DNA of 64,000 bases from Algoriphagus formosus (GTDB lineage Bacteria > Bacteroidota > Bacteroidia > Cytophagales > Cyclobacteriaceae): assembly GCF_002807035.1 (NCBI RefSeq), contig NZ_NIUC01000002.1, positions 739,477-803,476 of the forward strand, given 5' to 3'. This document shows positions 51,737 to 61,203 of the stretch, piece by piece (position 1 is the first letter of the stretch; every line of letters begins with the position of its first letter). The position numbers and the translations under genes are program-made. The notes below the pieces were generated by a model. The model was not told where the DNA came from, did not search any database, and worked only from the letters and a program-made list of their open reading frames with translations.

Positions 51737-54667
51737 ATGATCAAAAAACACTTACTCACATTTTGGGCACTTTTCCTGATTGCCAGCTTGGCAATAGCCC
51801 AAGAAAAAGATCCCATTACCTGGAAAGATATCCCCTCCTGGAAATATATGCCTGGATCGGCATTTCAACTCTCTCCTGACGGACAATGGATGGCCTATGG
51901 GCTCGTTCAACTCGAAGGAGATGGAGAAATCATCCTGCAAAAAGTGGGGGAGGAAGACTCCAAAAAGACTTTGAAAATCGGTTCGACCAGTTATCCGTCC
52001 ATGCAATTCAGCGAAGATGGAAAATGGTTTGCCTACACCGAGTATCCTACCTTTTCGCAGAAAAAAGCCAATGAAAAGAGCAAAGGAAAACCGCTCAAGA
52101 ACAAGGCTATTCTCATCAAATTGGGAAGCGAAGACAAAAAGGAATTTGAGAATGTCAGCAATTACTCGTTCAATGGAGAAGCCTCCACTGTTTTAGCAAT
52201 TAATCTTTCCAAGAACGGAAATGGCGATGCCCGGGGTTCTGATCTTTTGATCTATCACTTGGCTAGCGAAAAAGCCCAAAATATTGGCAATGTGGCTGAT
52301 TTCTCTTTCAACAAAGCGGGTAATTACCTAGCCTACACAGTCGATGCTGCCAATCAATCCGGCAATGGCTTGTACTTGATGAATGTCTCCGCCAATAGCA
52401 TGCAGATTCTGGACTCGGACAAAGCTTCCTACCGATCCTTGGCTTGGACCGAAAAAGGTGATGCCTTTGCTGCTTTGAAAATGGTCGAAGACAAAAAGTA
52501 CAAGCAGGACAAGGGACAAGTCATCGGTGTGAAAAATCTAGCCGCTCCTCAGGTGACGGTGTATAATCCGGAAAAGGATTCAGTCAATTTTGATCAGGCT
52601 TATACCATTTCCCAAAACAGAAGACCTATGTGGTCGGAGGATTTGACTCGCTTGTTTTATGGCATTCACCCTTTGGTTTTAGCAGAGAAAAAAGAGGAGA
52701 AAAAGGAAATGGACCAAGACTCGGTTAAGCAGGCTGAAGCTGAAGCCATGAAAAAAATCATGGCAGACACCACCATCAAATCCATCTCTGACCTTCAGAA
52801 AGCCATCTCCAAACTGGACTCCGGTAAGGTGAATGACAAAAAAGATAATGATGCTGACACTCCGGATATGACCATCTGGCACTGGAATGACAGCCGTCTG
52901 CAGTCCCGACAGCAGGTCATGCAGAATCAGGACAAAAACTACAGTTTCTGGGCCATGTATGATGTCAATGCTGGCAAGCACATCCAATTGCAAGACAGCA
53001 GTATGCGTGACCTGAATATTCTAGACAAGCAGCGTTATGCCCTTGGGGCGGATTATTCTGCCTACGAACTGGATATGAACTTGGATGGACAGCGATACCA
53101 GGATTTCTATATTGTGGATTTGAAAACGGGAGAAAAGAAAGAGCTATTCAAGAAAATGTACCTCCCCAATTATTCTTCGTTCCCTCGTGAATCTCCGGAT
53201 GGCACCAAATTGATCTATGGCTCAGACGGGCATTACTACATCTACGATATTCCTACCGGCCAAAGCCGAAATATCACTGAAGGAATGTCTGTTTCTTTCA
53301 TAAATATCGAGGATGATCATAACATCGAAAAACCACTTTACGGAGCTTTGGGCTGGAGTTCGGATAGCAAATACGTTCTTCTGAGAGACGGCTGGGATAT
53401 TTGGCAGGTTCCCGCCATGGCGTCAAAGGAAACGCCAATAAATTTGACTGTGAATGGCAAAACAGATCAGATTCGCTATCAGTATCGCTTCGGTTTGGAT
53501 CCTGAGGAAAAAGGCATCGATCTAAGGAAGCCTGCCTATATCCGAATGTATGGAGAGTGGACCAAGAAATCTGGTATTGCGCAGCTTTCTCCTGCGAAAA
53601 AAGGAGGCTTGACTCCGGGAGCAAAAGTCTTGATTTGGGATGATTTTAATGTTGGAAATCTATCCAAAGCTAAAAACGCCGAAACCTATTTTTTCTTCCA
53701 AGAGAAATTCAATGAACCAACGCAGGTTTACCTCACTGATGCCTCCCTGACTAATCCTCAGCAAGTCACCAATAATGCACCGGATGCTGATAAATATGCT
53801 TGGTCTGAAGGTACCATGCTGGTGGATTATGTTTCTGATAAGGGCGATAAACTCCAAGGAACGCTCTTTTTGCCGGCAGGCTATGTAGAAGGACAGAAAT
53901 ATCCGACGGTAGTTTATTACTACGAGAAACTTTCCCAAACTCGCCATAACTGGTCTAATCCCGGTTTTGGCGGAACAGGTTGGAATCCGAATGTGTACAC
54001 TTCCAATGGTTTTGCGGTCTTTATTCCGGATATCGTGTACAAACTGGATGATCCGGGCATGTCGGCTGTTTGGTGTGTGATTCCTGCTGTGAAGGAAGCC
54101 ATCAAAACAGGAGTTATTGATGAAAATAACATCGGAATCCACGGACACTCTTGGGGTGGCTATCAAACTTCCTTCTTGATCACGCAGACAGATATGTTTA
54201 AGGCTGCCGCTGCAGGAGCTCCTTTGACCAATATGATTTCCATGTATGATTTGATCTACTGGAATTCGGGAGGAGGTAATATGTCCATATTTGAGGCTTC
54301 TCAGGGAAGATTCCGTGGTGGCCCATGGGAAAACTGGGATGCCTACGAGCGAAATAGCCCTGTTTACCATGTGAAAAATGTCAGCACTCCTCTCCTACTT
54401 TTGCATAATGACAAAGACGGAGCAGTGGACTTTACACAAGGAATCGAGTATTATTCAGCCTTGAGAAGATTGAAAAAGCCAGTGGTGATGATGCAGTATA
54501 AGGGCGAAAATCACGGACTCAGCAAGTTGGAAAACCGCAAGGATTACAGCGTACGGATGATGGAGTTTTTCGATCACCATCTGAAGGGTGAAGCTGCTCC
54601 CGACTGGTGGAAAAGCGGAGTGAATCTACTGGATCTGGAAGAGCACTTGAAGGAAAGAGCTTTTTAG
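51737..54667 (+). CDS. S9 family peptidase, prolyl oligopeptidase-type
   Basis: A 976-residue exported serine peptidase. The frame is open back to 51533, but the signal peptide MIKKHLLTFWALFLIASLAIA starts at 51737, so this start is preferred. A beta-propeller occupies about two thirds, with a charged insert near 320-380 (KKEEKKEMDQD). The C-terminal alpha/beta hydrolase has the nucleophile in GHSWGG (about residue 805), Asp in HNDKDGAVD and His in GENHGLS. Likely periplasmic peptide degradation. Confidence 0.9.
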   Translation: MIKKHLLTFWALFLIASLAIAQEKDPITWKDIPSWKYMPGSAFQLSPDGQWMAYGLVQLEGDGEIILQKVGEEDSKKTLKIGSTSYPSMQFSEDGKWFAYTEYPTFSQKKANEKSKGKPLKNKAILIKLGSEDKKEFENVSNYSFNGEASTVLAINLSKNGNGDARGSDLLIYHLASEKAQNIGNVADFSFNKAGNYLAYTVDAANQSGNGLYLMNVSANSMQILDSDKASYRSLAWTEKGDAFAALKMVEDKKYKQDKGQVIGVKNLAAPQVTVYNPEKDSVNFDQAYTISQNRRPMWSEDLTRLFYGIHPLVLAEKKEEKKEMDQDSVKQAEAEAMKKIMADTTIKSISDLQKAISKLDSGKVNDKKDNDADTPDMTIWHWNDSRLQSRQQVMQNQDKNYSFWAMYDVNAGKHIQLQDSSMRDLNILDKQRYALGADYSAYELDMNLDGQRYQDFYIVDLKTGEKKELFKKMYLPNYSSFPRESPDGTKLIYGSDGHYYIYDIPTGQSRNITEGMSVSFINIEDDHNIEKPLYGALGWSSDSKYVLLRDGWDIWQVPAMASKETPINLTVNGKTDQIRYQYRFGLDPEEKGIDLRKPAYIRMYGEWTKKSGIAQLSPAKKGGLTPGAKVLIWDDFNVGNLSKAKNAETYFFFQEKFNEPTQVYLTDASLTNPQQVTNNAPDADKYAWSEGTMLVDYVSDKGDKLQGTLFLPAGYVEGQKYPTVVYYYEKLSQTRHNWSNPGFGGTGWNPNVYTSNGFAVFIPDIVYKLDDPGMSAVWCVIPAVKEAIKTGVIDENNIGIHGHSWGGYQTSFLITQTDMFKAAAAGAPLTNMISMYDLIYWNSGGGNMSIFEASQGRFRGGPWENWDAYERNSPVYHVKNVSTPLLLLHNDKDGAVDFTQGIEYYSALRRLKKPVVMMQYKGENHGLSKLENRKDYSVRMMEFFDHHLKGEAAPDWWKSGVNLLDLEEHLKERAF

Positions 54668-54700
54668 CAGAAGAAAGAGAATAGAAATGAGAAGCAAGAG

Positions 54701-54737
54701 AAATCCCCCGGTTGAATGATCGGGGGATTTTTCCTTT
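54701..54737 (+). terminator. Rho-independent terminator
   Basis: Perfect stem AAATCCCCCG/CGGGGGATTT with a 10-base loop and a T run, about 35 bases after the S9 peptidase. Confidence 0.88.
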
Positions 54738-54836
54738 TGTAAGAGAGCCAAAAAGCTATCTACAGCTAAAAACCCTTAATTCCTTTTAAAAACCCTTTCA
54801 AATCCCTAGATTAATAATTGACCCAATACTTTTAGC

Positions 54837-56222
54837 ATGAAACCTGACGTAACTTTTGACTCGATCATCATAGGTTCAGGCCAAGCAGGGAACCCTTTGG
54901 CCTTTTTCCTTGCAGATCAAGGAGAAAAAGTGGCCTTGATCGAAAAAGGAAAGTTGGGCGGCACCTGTGTCAATACGGGCTGTACACCCACCAAAACCTA
55001 CGTGGCCTCAGCCAGAAGGGCATGGGAACTCTCTAGCCCCAAGCGAATTGGAGTGCAAGCTTCCACGAAGCTCAAAATTGACTTGAAGGAAATCTGGAAG
55101 CGAAAAGAAACCATTATTGGCTCTTCCAGAAAGGGATTAGAGAAGGGAATGGAGGAAAATGATAAAATCCGTCTTTTCAAAGGGGTGGGTAAATTCCTCG
55201 AGCCCCATCTCATTCAAGTTGGAAAGGATAGACTTGCCGCCAAAAAAATTTACATCAATGTCGGAACGAGGCCCAGGATCATTTCAGGTTTTGAAAATGT
55301 CCGCTACTTCACGAATGAAAGTATTCTGGAACTTCAAGAAATCCCCGATCATCTCCTGATTGTGGGTGGAAGTTATGTGGGACTGGAATTTGCCCAGATT
55401 TTCAAAAGACTGGGAAGTAAAGTGACGGTGTTAGAAAAAGGAAATCGAATCATTCATCAGGAAGACCCTGACCATTCACAGCTTATTCAGGAAATTTTAG
55501 AGGCTGAGGGCATTCAGTTTGAACTCCGATCCAATTGCCTCTCCGGAAAAAACTGGGGCAAATCCCAAGTGGAAGTGCAAATGGATTGCCATGGAGAAAA
55601 AAAAGCAGTGCGAGGAAGCCATTTGCTATTGGCCACGGGAAGAGAGCCGAATACCGATTTGCTTCAATTAGAATTAGCGAATATTTCCACCGATGAAAAG
55701 GGCTTTATCCCAGTCAATGAAAAATTGGAGACTGAGATCCCGGGCATTTTTGCACTCGGTGATTGCAATGGGAAGGGAGCATTTACTCATACAGCCTTCC
55801 ATGACTTCGAAATCATCAAAGACCATATCAGCGGTACCAAAAAGAAAAAAACCAGCGACCGTATTCTCAATTATGCCCTCTACATCGATCCACCCTTTGC
55901 ACGAGCTGGCATCACGAAAACACAAGCTCTAACCTCTAAAAAGAACTATTTATTCGCAGAAATGCCCATGTCGCAAATCAATCGAGCCAAAGAGAAAGGA
56001 GAAACTCAAGGGAAAATGGAGGTTTTGATTGAAGAAAAGAGTGGACAAATCGCCGGAGCAATGATTTGTGGTACGGGAGCTGATGAAATCATCGGTATTT
56101 TCCTTACAGCCATGTACGGAAATTTACATTTTGATGTACTGAAGAATGGGGTTTTTACCCATCCAACAGTGACAGAATTAATTCCTACGCTTTTACAATC
56201 CCTTCAACCCCTCAAAAAATGA
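54837..56222 (+). CDS. FAD-dependent pyridine nucleotide-disulfide oxidoreductase
   Basis: A 461-residue flavoprotein of the lipoamide dehydrogenase/mercuric reductase type. FAD motif GSGQAG at 13-18, redox-active CVNTGC with Cys44 and Cys49, NAD motif GGSYVGLEFAQ near 178, second FAD motif ALGDCNGKGAFTH, and the dimer-interface HPTVTELIPT near the C-terminus. It lacks the N-terminal heavy-metal domain of MerA. No pyruvate dehydrogenase gene is near. It overlaps the next gene by ATGA. Confidence 0.87.
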   Translation: MKPDVTFDSIIIGSGQAGNPLAFFLADQGEKVALIEKGKLGGTCVNTGCTPTKTYVASARRAWELSSPKRIGVQASTKLKIDLKEIWKRKETIIGSSRKGLEKGMEENDKIRLFKGVGKFLEPHLIQVGKDRLAAKKIYINVGTRPRIISGFENVRYFTNESILELQEIPDHLLIVGGSYVGLEFAQIFKRLGSKVTVLEKGNRIIHQEDPDHSQLIQEILEAEGIQFELRSNCLSGKNWGKSQVEVQMDCHGEKKAVRGSHLLLATGREPNTDLLQLELANISTDEKGFIPVNEKLETEIPGIFALGDCNGKGAFTHTAFHDFEIIKDHISGTKKKKTSDRILNYALYIDPPFARAGITKTQALTSKKNYLFAEMPMSQINRAKEKGETQGKMEVLIEEKSGQIAGAMICGTGADEIIGIFLTAMYGNLHFDVLKNGVFTHPTVTELIPTLLQSLQPLKK

Positions 56223-57010
56223 AGAAAGCCCAAAAAGCCATCGCACTCATCAACTTACTTGTATTACTGGTCCTCATATTTTGGAATTATCGGGTCAACG
56301 CTTTCGGAATCAATGGAAATACGGTAGGCTCGCTGAGCCGGGAATATGAAAACCTATTTACACCCGCATCCTATGCCTTTTCAATATGGGGTTTGATATT
56401 TTTGAGTTTGACTGCGCAGGCCATCTACTTGGTCAAATCAGCCTTCAGCGATGGAAAAAGCAGGTACATCCTACAAATGGGACCATTTTTGATTCTGGCT
56501 AATCTACTAAATGGAGCTTGGCTTTGGTTTTGGCTTACTGAGCAGACAGGATTGAGTGTGGTGATTATGCTGGGAATTCTAGCCTCATTGGTAGCTGTCA
56601 TCCTCCGACTGAATATGGAGCGTTGGCATGCTCCCCGCTACATCATTGGCTGGATTTGGTGGCCCATTTGTTTCTATTCAGGCTGGATTGCAGTGGCCAC
56701 TATTGCCAATTTTTCCGCCTATCTGGCTAAGATCGGTTGGACGGGCGGACTGGATGAACTTACTTGGACCATCATCATGATTTTAGTGGCAACAGGATTG
56801 AATCTTTGGATGATTTACACCCGATCCATGCGGGAATTTTCCTTGGTTGGAGTTTGGGCTTTAGTAGCCATTGCCGTTCGACACTGGGGTGAAATCATGC
56901 CCTTACAGATAACTGCCATCGCAGGTGCTGCATTGATTTTTCTTTATAGTTCATATCATGGATTCAAAAACAGAAAGACCAACCCTTTCAACCCAAAAAA
57001 TTTCACATAA
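56219..57010 (+). CDS. Tryptophan-rich TspO/MBR-like membrane protein
   Basis: A 263-residue membrane protein with about seven hydrophobic segments and many Trp residues (SIWGLIFLS, GAWLWFWLTEQTG, IGWIWWPICFYSGW). The motif FTPASYAFSIWGLIFL is typical of tryptophan-rich sensory/TspO-like proteins, although standard TspO is only about 160 residues. It may bind porphyrins or lipids; this is inference. It overlaps the flavoprotein gene by 4 bases. Confidence 0.75.
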   Translation: MKKAQKAIALINLLVLLVLIFWNYRVNAFGINGNTVGSLSREYENLFTPASYAFSIWGLIFLSLTAQAIYLVKSAFSDGKSRYILQMGPFLILANLLNGAWLWFWLTEQTGLSVVIMLGILASLVAVILRLNMERWHAPRYIIGWIWWPICFYSGWIAVATIANFSAYLAKIGWTGGLDELTWTIIMILVATGLNLWMIYTRSMREFSLVGVWALVAIAVRHWGEIMPLQITAIAGAALIFLYSSYHGFKNRKTNPFNPKNFT

Positions 57011-57096
57011 TCAACTGTATTTCAATTAATTGAATAATCAAAAAAATCCCAAGAAATAAATATCGACCCCTGATCTAAATGAGACTTTTTTCCATC

Positions 57097-57104
57097 TACA
57101 TTTG
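57097..57104 (+). promoter_or_regulatory. Possible -7 element of the second CaCA gene
   Basis: TACATTTG, matching TAnnTTTG, 39 bases before the start codon; no -33 partner at the right distance. Confidence 0.35.
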
Positions 57105-57143
57105 CGCGATTTATTGAAAGAATTTTAATCATTCTTCAGAACT

Positions 57144-58100
57144 ATGGTAGTTTCAATTCTCTTATTGCTCATTGGGTTAGTATTTTTAGTCAAAGGGGCA
57201 GACTGGCTCGTGGATGGCGCCTCTGTTTTGGCAAAAAAGAAGAATGTCTCTGATCTGGCAATTGGTTTGACAATTGTAGCTTTTGGCACTTCTGCTCCTG
57301 AGCTTGTGGTAAATGCCGTTGCTGCCTCTGGAAACTACCCGGACATTGTATTTGGGAATGTGATCGGCTCCAATAATTTCAATCTATTCATCATCTTGGG
57401 TATATCCGGGCTGATCATTCCTCTTTCTGTCCAGTCAAGTACTGTTTGGAAGGAAATTCCCTTTTCTCTTGTTGCTGCAATTGGACTGTTTTTTCTGGCA
57501 AATGCTTATTTATTTTCGGGAAATCCCCTCCTATCACGGTGGGACGGTGTGATTCTACTAGTTTGTTTTGTTGCCTTTCTTTATTACGTAGCCACTCAGC
57601 TCAAATCTGACCCACAAGCAGAGCAAGTCGAGGTGAAAGATTATTCCAATCAGAAAATCTGGATGTTGATTTTGTTAGGTTTAGCGGGCTTGGTTGGCGG
57701 CGGAAAACTCGTCGTGGACAATGCCGTTTCAATGGCTCAATCCTTGGGTGTAAGTGAAAAAATCATCGGACTTACTATCGTAGCGGCAGGAACATCCCTT
57801 CCCGAACTCGCCACTTCTGTCGTAGCGGCCATGCGGAAAAATGCCGATATCGCAATCGGGAATATCGTAGGCTCTAATATTTTCAACCTTTTGCTTATTC
57901 TGGGAGTCAGCTCTGTCATCCGCCCATTAGAATTCAATATTTCCTTCAATACCGATCTTTATATCCTCGGTGCAGGAACAGTCTTTCTTTTTGTGGCGAT
58001 GTTTACCGGAAAAAGATACCGGCTAGATCGCTGGGAAGCACTGATGTTATTGACCACTTACCTGCTTTACACGGGATACTTGATAGGATTAGAAAATTAA
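57144..58100 (+). CDS. Sodium/calcium antiporter, CaCA family
   Basis: A 318-residue exchanger, paralogue of the gene at 10374. Two alpha-repeats: LTIVAFGTSAPELVVN with GNVIGSNNFNLF, and LTIVAAGTSLPELATS with GNIVGSNIFNLL. The loop between halves is acidic (QAEQVEVKD). The first repeat has NNFNLF where the other has NIANLG. Hydrophobic segments number about ten. Confidence 0.92.
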   Translation: MVVSILLLLIGLVFLVKGADWLVDGASVLAKKKNVSDLAIGLTIVAFGTSAPELVVNAVAASGNYPDIVFGNVIGSNNFNLFIILGISGLIIPLSVQSSTVWKEIPFSLVAAIGLFFLANAYLFSGNPLLSRWDGVILLVCFVAFLYYVATQLKSDPQAEQVEVKDYSNQKIWMLILLGLAGLVGGGKLVVDNAVSMAQSLGVSEKIIGLTIVAAGTSLPELATSVVAAMRKNADIAIGNIVGSNIFNLLLILGVSSVIRPLEFNISFNTDLYILGAGTVFLFVAMFTGKRYRLDRWEALMLLTTYLLYTGYLIGLEN

Positions 58101-58103
58101 TCC

Positions 58104-58388
58104 TTACTCATTCCCCTGTAAATTCAAGTTATTGAGACCGTTCCAGGCGATCATTTCTTCTTTTGCGATCTCCATTGCTTTCACCACATATTGAAGGCTT
58201 TGGATATTGGGATCAGTAGCATGATCAAAGTCGCTACTCCTGAAGGCAAAAAATTCCCCTTCATCAAACAGCTCATCTATTTCCTTGAATTCGGAAGCCA
58301 TAGCAACATTGATCAGCGCTGTAAAAACCTGGATTTTGGCATCTTCCAGGATTTCAAAAGCCTCTTTTACTTTATCTTGATAGTTCAT
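58104..58388 (-). CDS. Small cytosolic protein, unknown function
   Basis: A 94-residue acidic, mostly helical protein (FEILEDAKIQVFTALINVAMA, YVVKAMEIAKEEMIAW). No signal or membrane segment; no domain recognised. It is convergent with the antiporter gene (3 bases between stops). The start is the only ATG giving a helical N-terminus. Confidence 0.65.
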   Translation of the reverse strand: MNYQDKVKEAFEILEDAKIQVFTALINVAMASEFKEIDELFDEGEFFAFRSSDFDHATDPNIQSLQYVVKAMEIAKEEMIAWNGLNNLNLQGNE

Positions 58389-58578
58389 ATTTGAATAGTA
58401 TATTTTAATTTCTTTCAGCCCGCCTAGACTACTTTTGTATTCACTAAGAAAACTTCACCTTAGTTGGTTCTACCCACATAGCTCGATGTGAATCTATTTT
58501 TTACCAAAATCACACGTAGCTGATTTTGAACTGATTAGTAGAATAAATTTACGGCAAAGAAAGTTGACCGACTAACTT

Positions 58579-58608
58579 TTGACAGTAAGTGTCATTCAAT
58601 AATTTCGA
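58579..58608 (+). promoter_or_regulatory. Candidate promoter of the receptor gene
   Basis: TTTG at 58579-58582 and TAATTTCG at 58601-58608 (one mismatch to TAnnTTTG) with 18 bases between, 145 bases before the start codon. A perfect -7-like TACTTTTG lies at 58430-58437 without a partner. The rest of the 364-base gap is AT-rich with nothing else I can support. Confidence 0.4.
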
Positions 58609-58752
58609 CTCAAAGTATTGGTATCCCTGCTTTTTTCAACTCAAAATTTTCTCCTGCCATTGATCAAAAAGAGAAGGTAAATACACCAAAATCAAGGTAG
58701 ATTTAGAAACTAATTTGGCAAGCAATTGTCTTTTAGCCCAGCCTATAAACCT

Positions 58753-61137
58753 ATGTTCAGCCCAAAAAACCACTATCGACATTTTCTTGTCGTATTTGCC
58801 TTGTTATTCTTGGGAAGTAGCCTCGCTTATTCTCAAGGGAAGCTTCGAGGCATCGTTCAAAATCAATCTTCTGAGCAGGCCCTGCCCTTTGCATCCGTAG
58901 CCGTATATTCTGAAAAGGACAGTCTGGTAGGTGGCGGAATTACGGAAGACAACGGAAGCTTTTCGATTGATCTACCCTTTGGAAGGTTTTATGCTTTGGT
59001 GGAGTTTATGGGCTTTGAATCCTTCAAGAGCCCGCTTTTTGAATTATCCAGAGCAGATGGTATAGTGAATTTGGGTACGATCTCCCTTCAATCAAATGAT
59101 CAAAAGCTGGATGAAGTAGTGGTCCAAGGAGAAAAGACCCTGATGGAGCTCTCACTGGACAAACGGATTTTCAATGTGGGAAAGGACCTTGCCAATGCAG
59201 GAGGTACTGCTACGGATATTCTGATGAATCTTCCTTCCGTTGCCGTCGATCCAGAAGGGAATGTGAGTCTACGGGGCTCCACCAATGTCCGCATTTTGAT
59301 CGATGGGAAGCCTTCCGGACTGGTGAGTTTCAAAGGTTCTTCGGGCCTCAGACAGCTTCAAGCCAATATGGTCGAGCGAGTCGAGGTCATCACCAATCCA
59401 TCAGCACGCTATGAGGCCGAAGGGATGGCCGGAGTAATCAACATCATCCTGAAAAAAGACAGCAATCAGGGATTCAACGGTTCCTTTGAAGTAATCGCTG
59501 GCACTCCGCTTAATTTGGGCTTTTCCACCAATCTGAACTACCGCAAAAACCGCATCAACTGGTTTATCAATTACAGCTTTGCCCGACGCTACCAGCCGTA
59601 TGTCAGCGAGCAGTATCAGGAGGTCTACGAAAATGGGGAAACCCTCATTCTCAGTCAGGCCAATTCCGGTGAACTTCGGGGCTGGAACAACAGTATCCGG
59701 GGCGGATTGGACTATTTTTTCTCCGAACAGAGCATTTTCACTGCATCCTACCTATGGAGACGAACCGATGGCCGAAGAATCACCGACATCCGCTATGATG
59801 ATTACCTGAATTCTCTGGATAATTTTCAAGGCTATTCTTTGCGAAGACAGGACGAAAAGGAAAAAGAGCCCAATTCAGAAATAGCATTAAACTACAAGCG
59901 GACTTTTGGTCAAAAAGGCCATGAGCTGACTGCAAATTTTACCTACCTGAATTATTGGGAAAATTCAGATCAGCTATTCACCGAATTCCGCTTTGATGCC
60001 AATGGACAGCCGGTACCCGAGGAAGATCTGCTTCAGACTTCACTGAATGATGAATTTGAAAATCAGTACCTATTTCAGCTCGATTATGTCAAGCCTATCG
60101 GTTCGGAAGGGAAATTTGAAACCGGTCTGCGGACCAGTTTCCGTGAGATGGAAAATGACTTCATTGTATCTGAAGAAAATGAAAGTGGGGAATTGGTTCC
60201 CATACCCGGACTGGACAATATTTTCCTCTACAATGAAAATATTCTAGCCGCCTATGGGATTTTGGGCAATAAAACTGGCGACTGGACTTATCAAGCAGGG
60301 CTTCGCGTAGAGCATACCGATGTGGAAACTATCCTCGCTGAAACCAATGAGCGTAACCCAAGAAACTACACCAATCTCTTTCCTAGTGCCCATTTGACCT
60401 ATAATATCTCAGAGGAAAATGCCTTTCAACTCAGCTACTCGAGACGGGTGCGCCGACCGGTTTACAATGATCTAAGTCCCTACGTTACCTTTTCTGATCA
60501 GCGAAACTTCTTCAGCGGCAATCCAGACCTAGACCCGGAGTTTACCGATGCATTTGAATTGGGACATATCAAATACTTCGACAAAGGCACACTTTTTTCC
60601 ACCGCTTATTTCAGAAATACAGTGGATAAGATCGAGCGAATCCGCACGGTGAATGAAGAGGGTTTTGCGACCACCCTACCTTTCAATCTCACTGGTGAGC
60701 GTTCATTCGGCTTAGAGTTTAGTGCTGATTACCGACCCAAAGACTGGTGGAAACTGGATCTGAACCTGAACTTTTTCCATGCTAATATCGACGGAAGCAA
60801 TGTGCAGGCAGACTTTCAGGCTAGAACCACCTCATTCCTTGCCCGACAGACCTCTCGATTTACTTTGGATGGAGGTTGGGACTTACAGTTTCGCGCGAAT
60901 TACGATGCTCGGCAAAAAACAGCTCAAGGGGTAAGAAAAGGCATCTTTTTCATTGACCTTTCTGCCAGCAAGCAAATCATGCAAGAGCGAGGAAGGCTGA
61001 TATTGACTGCGAATGACATATTCAATTCACGAAGAAACCGCTACATCATCGAAGGGGAAAACTTCTTTACCGAAGGAGACTCCCAATTTATCCGAAGGCA
61101 AATCAATCTGACCTTTTCCTACCGAATAAACCCATAA
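58753..61137 (+). CDS. TonB-dependent receptor-like outer-membrane beta-barrel protein
   Basis: A 794-residue outer-membrane protein, starting at ATG 58753 (an upstream TTG is less likely). Signal peptide to about residue 28. A carboxypeptidase-regulatory-like domain (RGIVQNQSSEQALPFASVAV) is followed by a plug region (ATDILMNLPSVAVDPEGNVSLRGS, VRILIDGKPSG, VEVITNPSARYEAEG) and a 22-strand-type barrel ending LTFSYRINP. No TonB box was identified. Substrate unknown. Confidence 0.88.
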   Translation: MFSPKNHYRHFLVVFALLFLGSSLAYSQGKLRGIVQNQSSEQALPFASVAVYSEKDSLVGGGITEDNGSFSIDLPFGRFYALVEFMGFESFKSPLFELSRADGIVNLGTISLQSNDQKLDEVVVQGEKTLMELSLDKRIFNVGKDLANAGGTATDILMNLPSVAVDPEGNVSLRGSTNVRILIDGKPSGLVSFKGSSGLRQLQANMVERVEVITNPSARYEAEGMAGVINIILKKDSNQGFNGSFEVIAGTPLNLGFSTNLNYRKNRINWFINYSFARRYQPYVSEQYQEVYENGETLILSQANSGELRGWNNSIRGGLDYFFSEQSIFTASYLWRRTDGRRITDIRYDDYLNSLDNFQGYSLRRQDEKEKEPNSEIALNYKRTFGQKGHELTANFTYLNYWENSDQLFTEFRFDANGQPVPEEDLLQTSLNDEFENQYLFQLDYVKPIGSEGKFETGLRTSFREMENDFIVSEENESGELVPIPGLDNIFLYNENILAAYGILGNKTGDWTYQAGLRVEHTDVETILAETNERNPRNYTNLFPSAHLTYNISEENAFQLSYSRRVRRPVYNDLSPYVTFSDQRNFFSGNPDLDPEFTDAFELGHIKYFDKGTLFSTAYFRNTVDKIERIRTVNEEGFATTLPFNLTGERSFGLEFSADYRPKDWWKLDLNLNFFHANIDGSNVQADFQARTTSFLARQTSRFTLDGGWDLQFRANYDARQKTAQGVRKGIFFIDLSASKQIMQERGRLILTANDIFNSRRNRYIIEGENFFTEGDSQFIRRQINLTFSYRINP

Positions 61138-61203
61138 AACTCGCTTCCTTTGAGACTCCTATCACTGATAGTCAAGCAATCATTCCCCAACTTTGAAGAG
61201 CAA

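Noticed and set aside
53660-54370. Long antisense open frame (236 codons) in the S9 peptidase gene
   Set aside because: Lies wholly opposite a well-supported enzyme; no family features in its translation.
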